Assembly: GCA_013398295.1 (NCBI GenBank)
Contig: VZSF01003935.1
Span: forward strand, 383,030-447,029
Length of the DNA: 64,000 bases
Reading direction: 5' to 3'
Source: Chionis minor
Lineage: Eukaryota; Chordata; Aves; Charadriiformes; Chionididae
Within the stretch, counting starts at the first letter, position 1, and each line of letters opens with the position of its first letter. Position numbers and translations under genes: made by a program. Under the pieces are notes generated by a model. The model saw only the letters and a list, made by a program, of their open reading frames with translations, was not told the DNA's origin and ran no database searches. Positions 36,601 through 45,600 of this stretch are shown here, piece by piece.

Positions 36601-39600
36601 AGCAGTTCAGAACAGCTGGACACTGTCACATGTGAAAAATCACCATCAAGAAGCATCCCCCTAACAGCAAAAACTCACAGGCAGCAGCCGGAATTGCCCA
36701 TCGACAGCACATCGACTGGGCTGCCTGGTGTGCAGCAGCAGCAATGTCAGTTCTAGGAACCGCGACTAATGGGGAAAAATTGAAGGAAATACAGTGATTT
36801 GGGCTAGAAAAAGACTGACAGTTGAAAAGATAAGGACTTTCATGCACATAAAAGATAGCAGGGAAGGGAGGAGAAGGGATAATCCATTCTCCAGTTTTAT
36901 GATAGGATAATTAGCAATGGGCTTAAATTGCCTTAACCTACATTCCCTGTGCAGATGAAAAGCTTTTCCTACCGGAGTAACATCGCAGCGCTGCACTTGA
37001 GGGGACAGGAAGCTGTGAAATTTCCCACCAGTGAAAAAAAAATGGAGAAAGCACTGAAAGAAAGAGCAGCCATCAGGAGTGACTTAGGCTGATCCTGCCT
37101 GTAGTAGACCGAGATGGAAAAGATGAACTCTTGATTTGCAATTAATAAATGAAGAATCTATGGAAGAAATGTGGTTACCTACAGAAAAAGGGAAAAAAAA
37201 GGGATTTGGAAAAAGAAAGGAGTAGAGGCTGAATACAGACAGGGAGCTGATAGAAAAGTAGCAAACAGATGGAAAGAAGAAGAGAAGTATCCATGAGAAA
37301 AGTTTGGCAAAATATGTAGAAAATTATTCTCAAAGATCAGACAGAGAGATAGGAGAGAAGATGTATAGTCGTTCAAAGATGACAAGAATGAATTCAAAAC
37401 AAAGGAATTCAGAGTTTCCAGGCAGCTGGAGTGTTAATCTTGGCAAGAGACGCTGGAATAGGGCAAAAATTAAATATCCTTGGATAGCATGAAAAAAAAA
37501 AAAAAAAAGAAAAGGATGACAGTAAGACAAAGAATTTGTAGAAAATACTTCATCAAGAGGGAGACAGCAAGATAAAAAGAATTAGATCAAAGGTGACAAT
37601 ATATCCATACAAAGAGATTTTCATCTGTTTTAGTCATCAGAGATTGCTTGATGCTAAATAACACGGAATTGGAAAAATGTACTTTTTGTCCACTCACATG
37701 TTTGCAATTATGGGTTATGTGGCATGCTGAGCAAAAACATCGTTTAGGGAGCTGCTGTAAATCAGACGAGCAGCATGGTGAGTCACTGCTGCTTGCCACT
37801 ATTATCTAATTTTACCTCTGCAGCGAGACGGACAGGACACAATGGAGCGGTACAATGGAATATCCTCCTCCGATCACAGCCCGTGGTCGAGGCTGCTCTG
37901 CTTGGCACAACCAGCTGCTTGCTCTCCAGCACAGCTGGCAGGAAGGAGACTGCAGAAACTTGCAGCCGTATCATTGTTTGATGCGATCGCATCAGATTTC
38001 AGAAGCTAAGCAAAGTAAGGCCTGGTAAATTCAAAATAAATCCATATTTAAACAGGAGACCATTGAGAAAACTGATGGCCCATTAACACTAGTGAATTAC
38101 TCTATCTGCAGACACGTCTCCCCTATGTGGAACTGGCATGTACAGATGTCCTGCCAAGTTGTCCTAGATGGAGAGCCTGTATATGCCGGATCCACATACC
38201 CCACCCTGCAGTATGGGAAGGATCCGATGGCCCTAGTGTCTATCACACAGTGTTACTAGGTCTTCTGGGCATGCCTGACCTTGATGGTTTTCAAGCAAGT
38301 TTAATCCTGGTCATATTTTCATGTGCTCCATCAACTGCTTTGAGTGATCCCATCCTGCAAAAACACGCAGGGTCACTTCTCACAACTCCTCCAGGGTCAG
38401 CTGTGAATCCCTTTATTGTCCAAAGGGCTCCTCGGGGAAGAAATTCATAGTTGCTGTTTTAAATTGGTTTATTCTGCATTACTTCAGTGCTGCATCACAG
38501 GGCTGATGCTGTGCGGCAACAGAGGGAGGGACGGGCAGGCAGAGTCCAGGGCTCACACGCAACTGGGAGGAGGGAACTGACGGCATTTGGAGACATGCAC
38601 GGTGTCACCGAAGGGTGGGACAGAAGCACTTATTACGAGTCCAGATCTTCAAGGTGTCAGCCAGCCTGCCAGCAGCCCTGCCCTGAGCCAGTGCCCTCAA
38701 CACGCAGTCCTCACGGGTTCCAACACGCTGGATGGTGACGCGAGGCTGCCTGGAGGAGGTGTGACGTGCACTCCAGAGCCTACCTGCCAAGCCTCGCTAG
38801 GGAGCTTCACTGCAGATACTTTGCAAACCTGGGATTTTTAACACTGTAATTAACATTTGTTAGTTAGAAGCGAGATGCCGTTTAGCAACGGGACCTGGTG
38901 GACCGTGCTCTACAGGATGCTGAAGGACAAAGAGCAGGATCATGCCATCGCTGCTACGCATGAACACTCGTGCTGTATTCATACAACTTGTACAACCAAG
39001 AGATGTCTGCCTCCCGAGTTCGTAGAAGCAACTATTGCCTCTTCTGGGACCACTCCTCAAATGGTTTTTATTTCAACAGCCTGAGTTTCAGAACAAGGAG
39101 AGAGTGCCCCGCAGGAGTGACAACTCTGTAGGAACCCTTTGCCCTGGTCTACAAACTCCACAGCCAAGCAATATCGACAGGTCATCAGCTCCTCTGTGCT
39201 GATCTCCAGACACCCCCATGCTCCCAGTTCTCACTCACTCACTCCAAACCACTGTCCTGAACCTCGTGAGGGTTCAACCTCTGCTGACGAAAGGGATGGC
39301 TTTCCCAGTATACATGCTTTTGCTTAGATCAGAGTTTGCTGCCACTCTTTCACCTCCACCCTCACAAAGTTGAACTCCTGAGACATCTTCCAATCCCCAT
39401 TTAGACAGCTCGACACGCAATACACCTGAACAACAGCCCCCAAAATATTTTGGGGAGAGTGGAGAGGGTGCAAGGCATTACAGCTACGACACATACAAAA
39501 CTCTTTTCTTCACCACCCTGCACACCTGCATTGCTCTCCACCAACCACCTTTAAAACCGAGAACAATCCTATTAAAGTTTCACATCTTTAAGAAGGAGAA

Positions 39601-42600
39601 TAATTTAAACCGCACTCGAGCATCAGAGCTGTTTTATCCATACCTCTTTTCTTGGGATTCAAGGAAACCTGCAGTCTGAGAGAAAGAATTTAAATTCCCC
39701 AAACGTGAAGCTCAGAAACTTGATTCCAAGCAGGAAACAGTTATTTGGAAACAATGATGTTTCCACCAGCGAATTTTCCTGTCAGGCATCTAGCTGCCAA
39801 CTGCTAACCACTGATGGTACTGATTATCTCTCTACCGATATAAGATATCAGTGATGGCTATGTGCAGCCACAGCAGCACGAGCTCTGCAGTAAGTAGCAC
39901 ACACGTGTTTGGAGTGACTGGTTGAACACGAGAAACGATTTCCCCCGTGTATGTTCTCTTCTACCCGGCTTGGATCCCATTTACGAGCAGCCATGTCAGC
40001 ATATAATCTACATTCCTATTCCCTAACCCTTCCATCTCTTTTCCTCTCTCCTTGCGTTATCTAATTACTATCATCCAACTCAGCCTTTCACGATCCAATT
40101 TTTACTCTCTCTTCTCACCACTGCCATCTCACTATTGCTATTTGTCTTCGTGGATTTTGTCAAATGATGTGTCCCTCCTAATTCCCCCCTTCGCAACCCC
40201 CCTTCACCCCAAGCGTCACACTCTGCATTAACTCCCAACTAAGATGTGTGATCTTTCAGCTTCTTTGCTACTCATAATACCTCCTTCCCCCACTTCCACC
40301 CCTTCTGCTGACCTTCTTCACCCAAGAAACTGTGTTGTAAGTGAAAGCTTACATTACATGGAAACACGAGCTCGCTCACTCCGGATACAGACGTTTCTGA
40401 AGCAAGAACAGCAGATTACAATCACATAATAAGTATGCAAAGTAAAATCAGCCCGGATTTCAAGACGTTAAATATAATTAAAATGCTGGGCACTCTCCAC
40501 TAGAAGACTACGCTGTCTGTGTTTGCTTTGTGTACGCTTGGCGGGCAGGCCGAGCAGCTGTGCCAGTCTGTGGCAGTACCACTCGGGACGTGGCGCGGCA
40601 CAAGGCGATGTCCAGGCTCCGATGGCCCCAGCACACTTGGAAACTCATGCCTTCAGCCCTGGGTACCTCCTAGACAGATGCAGCAGCAGCGTAACAAGCC
40701 ACACGCTCACCTCTCCCAGCAAAACAGTGTTGGTGTCCCCCAGGCTACGGTGATGCCAGCCTGATGCCATGGAAGCAGCCAGCAAAGGAGCACAGGAATC
40801 AGAAGCAAAGGCTTCCGGCAGTGCCTGAGCAGCTGCTCCTCAGTGCATAAAGCCTGTGTCTATTTAATTTGTCACACACAAAGGACACGATCCCAAGCCT
40901 GAGCAGGTTACGCATCACAAGGCAGTGAAGGTGTGAGCAGTACCGAGAAGTTATTTTCATATTTCTTCAACACCAGACACTGCCAAAAACAGTTCAGCCT
41001 CTGCAGGTTTAGTCTAATAAGCCTCAGGCTTTTTCTTCTCCGTAACTCATAACATCCCTAGGGAATTTATTATACAGAGAATAAGGCTGCATTGCCAAAA
41101 TACCCTTCTTCAGACCCAAAATGCCCTGGACCTCGCTGTGCTGCAGTCGTGGCCCAGCGAGGACAAACCTCCATCGCAGCCTGACTCAGCCCCGTGGCTG
41201 TGTTTCTATGTGGAATATTAACCTCCGCATCTGAACCACGCGATACAAACCAAACGTAACGAACCAGACCTGGCTTTCAAGGTACAGAATGCTGTACCAC
41301 ACACCTGTGGATGACAATTTCCGCTTGTACAAAATCCCTCGAACAGTTCCAACTCCAGTTTAAGATCCAACCTGAAATAGGTAACTGGCTACTTCTGGCT
41401 TTTCCAGGCACCTCATGTGGAAACCACAAACATTGGACCAAACTAAAACCAGCGATGAGATTCTTCTGTAACCTCGCAGAAGGTACAGAACACGACAGAT
41501 TACTGCCAGCCCTCTGAGCGTTAAAGGTCTCTGGGGGCACTATTTATCATTAAAACAGTGTTTACAAAGGACATTAGCATATCCTAAAATATTTTATTTA
41601 CTACACATTCCCAGGAAGAAGGTTCTGTGGCAGAAAACTACACGGGCACAGTTACCTCTTTGTATTGACTCCCCTCTCAATTCATCTGCTAAACCCATAG
41701 AAGGAAGTGGCTTTAGTGTTTCAGATGGTTTTGGCTTCTACGTTGCTGAGTACAGTTGGATTCGTTTCTGAAATAGAATTGGCTCCCAAATTATTTGAAG
41801 CATTTGTACTCGGTGAATGCTGGGAAATGTCATTAGCGTGCCATAATACTTTTGCCTAACGCTCTCCAAAGTCTATGCCAAAAAAAAGTGAAAAACACTG
41901 TCTATTTTGATTTTAGCAGCACAGCTTAAGTAACTGTGGTATCAGATCTAGTGTACTGCCCAAAAATTCAAATAAATTAATGACAGTAACCTTCTAAGTA
42001 GAGAGTTTATTTCCTTTGTCTGGAGAGCAGACGAGGGAAGGTAATAGCAGATGAAATAAAATATGTATTCATGTTGGGGTCTCAGCTGCAAGTTGGAGCC
42101 TTTTTGCCTGCCAACTCACTTGCTACCTGCAGTAGATGAGGCAGCAAACGGAACAAACCACAATTCATTCCTGCCCGCCATTTCGGCGGTTTTGCTAGGT
42201 CTCCCAAAACCCTGCCATCTTATTGTGCGCAGTTTCTCGCAGCTTTAATTCGACGCATTCCTCACCTCCTCTGGGGCACTCTTTGCTGCAGAGTCTTTTG
42301 TCTTCTGCTCCCAATTCCCCCGTCCATGTATTAATCAAGTGTTGAGTTTGGAGCTCTTATTTTTCCATCTGCTAATTAATTCCCATCTATGAGCCACCTC
42401 CTCCTCCTCTCCAGAAGATGGTGTATATAAATCACAAGCTCATTTCTCTGGTGACTAACTTACAAAATTTATTACCAGTCTTCTTCTAGTTGTGCCCTAC
42501 GGTCTGACAGGAGCTCGTGCTGATGCTCGGAGGGGCCGTGCTCCATGCAGGACCACCACAGTGGGCTGCAACAGCTTCTGACCCTGGCCTGGTCCAGGGA

Positions 42601-45600
42601 CTGATGGTGCTCTGCAAGTACAGTCCTACAAAGCTATTCAAAACTCTTCCAATTAGTCAGAACAATGAAGCGGGGAGCAGATGAATTGTTGTCTTTTTAA
42701 ATCTGGAAGATTTTGGACAGCTATGTCTTCCTGCAAAGACAGTAAACTGCTACAGTCCAGCCATCCTGCAGAGGCAGTGGACATCCCAGAGAACTAAAAA
42801 TAAACAAACAAGTAAACAAATGCTGCAAACCCTCCTTAAAAACAGAACAAACCCCCAGCAAGATTGAAGCCAAGAGGCCGCTGGAGTCCACGCTACGGAT
42901 GGAGATCGGGCTGGCAACATGGAAGAGAAGATGTATTAAAAAACCCCCACAAACCATGAACTAGAAGAAATCACTTCCCTCTGACAAAACAGACCAACAA
43001 CATAATGAACGTGTAGGGCATGGTCATCAGTGCTAATTAAAGTGGGATTCTCAGTAGTGGAGACTTTGGGCCAGTCTCGCCCTTTTTGCTGTAGTGTTTA
43101 AGCAGCACCAAGCACGGGCAGGGGCTGCTCAGCCTCCGACGGTGCCTGCTCTTCCCTCAGCTCTAACGGCAGAAGATCCAGCCTCCGCTTCAGCTCAGCC
43201 TTCAAAGCACTTCTTCAAATTCACAATAAAACCAAACCTACTTCACGTGGATCAGGTGCGGCGACACGAACACTCGAGGAAGCCTCTCCCTACACTAGGA
43301 GCAGGTGAATATCGTCCTTTTTCTCTCATTAAAGCTCTGCCCCATCGTAGACCTGCTGGAAGACAAACCCAGCGGTGGTTCGCTCTCCCCAGCAGCGCTG
43401 CCCTGAACACTGGCCACAGCCTTTCAGTTGCTGCCGAGCAGGGCCTGAGGGAGCCCCGCTGTGGATTCCACTGCACTTAATAGCGTCTTATCGCTGCAAT
43501 CCACATGCATAATAAAACCAGCCTGGTTTGCTAAGGAAAGGTTAGCAGTCACAATCACCCAAAGGCTGTGGTTTTAGCTTCTCCCCTTGAGCCTCCCAAT
43601 ACTTCTACCTTCAGCCTTCAAAACCATCTCTCTGGCTGCACAGTGAAGCGGATCGCAGAACCAAACCGAATTAAAAATCAACCCTGCCCTGGGTCAGGTA
43701 CGGTACCCTTCAGTCCTGCATCCCGTCTCCAACAGAGGATGCCAAGGAAGCATTTGAAAACAGACCACCCAAGGATGCTTCTCCCAACCACCCTCCCCAC
43801 CTCCAGGGATTTACGGCTCAGAAAAACCTCTCAGTCATAGACAGGATCATTGTATTTATCAGTCTTTCATGTATTTTTCTCTCACATGAATTTGTACAGT
43901 TGCTTTTTTGCACCTATGTAAACACAACTTAATACAATGAGGAGTTTCACAGATCTCGCAGAGAAAACCACATTTCCTTGTCGCTTGGAGCCTGCCATCT
44001 GCTCGCTGCACCCGCCGCCTCCAAACCCGCCCCCGGCTCAGCCCCCTCACCGGCTCTCACCTAAAGGCACATCCCAGTCCAAGGAACGCAGCAGCACGGG
44101 GATGGGATGAAGCAAGCCAAGAGAACTACCCTGCGCCATAGCCACAGCCTCTCAGTTGATAAAAGCAATCCCCAAACAAGAGGAAAACCAAATAATGACA
44201 GGGCAAGAGGCAGTTCTGCTCCAAAGAGGTTACCACCTAACGAGATCAAACAGCTGAGGATTGAACGGACTGCTGGAGGAGTCGAGGTGGCTCGCAGAGG
44301 TCATGCTGGTGGGAGTTAAGGCCATGCCCGAGGTTTTGCCCACTGACCATCACTCTCTAGGTCACAAGATCATTAATTCTGGTGTAGGCAGGCAGGTTCA
44401 GAAATTCAGGACATTTACGTAACAGGGACTGAGCCACAGCCACTGACATCCGGTCTGCGGTGTGTGTGTGTGAAGCTGGATTTGCAGAAGACCTTGCTGA
44501 CTCTAGAAGATGAGAGCACCAACAGGAGCGGCTGGTACCACCAGCACGGCCTGGCTGCTCTTTGCTTGTTTACCTGCACTGGTACACTTCAGTGGAAACT
44601 TCAAGAAAGAAGGAAAAGAAAAAGCTAAAGAATCAAGCTGAGCCTTTCTTTTCATTTATTCACTGGATTTTTTCTAATTTTTCCAACTGAAAAAAATGTT
44701 CAAATCTCAGGAACTTTTAACTTAAATATATATTAAAAAATCAGTTGGAAATGAACACTAAGGCTCATAGGAAATCTTACATCAAGCAGTCCAGAGGATA
44801 ACAAGCTTTTCTTGCATGTGGGAAGCCCCACATTAATTTTGCCATGGTCACTTTACATGAGACCAGCCATCACCCTGAACACCAGGCAACTGAGTCACTT
44901 TCATGTTCTGCTAAATCAATCCACGGTTAATTTGTACTAAAAGCAAAAGTATATGAAAAGTTTCATCAGAAATCCTTAGAACTGCCTTGGAATACCTTAC
45001 AGGTCAGCAGGGAAAACAACGTTCCCTGACGAGAGAGACAAAACTGCTGGTCTTCACTGTAAATAAGACAAAGGTGGACCTGAGCTCCTCTTCCCCTGTA
45101 TTCCCTAACCACACATTAGATGGGGACTCCCACTTTCTTCCTCTCCCAGTTTACAACTGGCATTTCAGTCTCCTGATAATCTAGCTCGAGAGGAAGAAAA
45201 CAAGGGGTGGGGTCAAGCAACCAAAGCGAGCCATTTTAGAAATGTTCCCAACCCTTTTTCCCCCCACCCCCCATTTTTATTTTAGTAAAACCTACTTTGG
45301 TGAGTTAACCCAAATTCATGTGTAGTTGCTTCACCATTTCAAAATGGTTGAAATGGCAACAAAAAAAAAAAAAAAAAAGAGAGAGAGATTCCATGCAAGA
45401 CTGTTATCTTTAGACAAATGTTAAGGAATTTTTGGAAGACAAAAATCCCAACAGTAAAGACGTTATCACTGTTCCCTCAAAGTTTTCATCTGGGATTTCA
45501 CAATGAAGAAATATGGGGTGAGGCACACACATTAAGCATTGATCCTCCTGTCAAAGGTTTTAAAATTATTATTCAAAGGTAACAGACGTGTTGGAAAAAT

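Noticed and set aside
43859..44050. Cys-rich minus-strand ORF ([21 protein letters not shown])
   Set aside because: Written here only as a 21-residue glance at spacing (it would need fixed Cys/His spacing of a zinc finger and does not fit one); short, intronic, no support.
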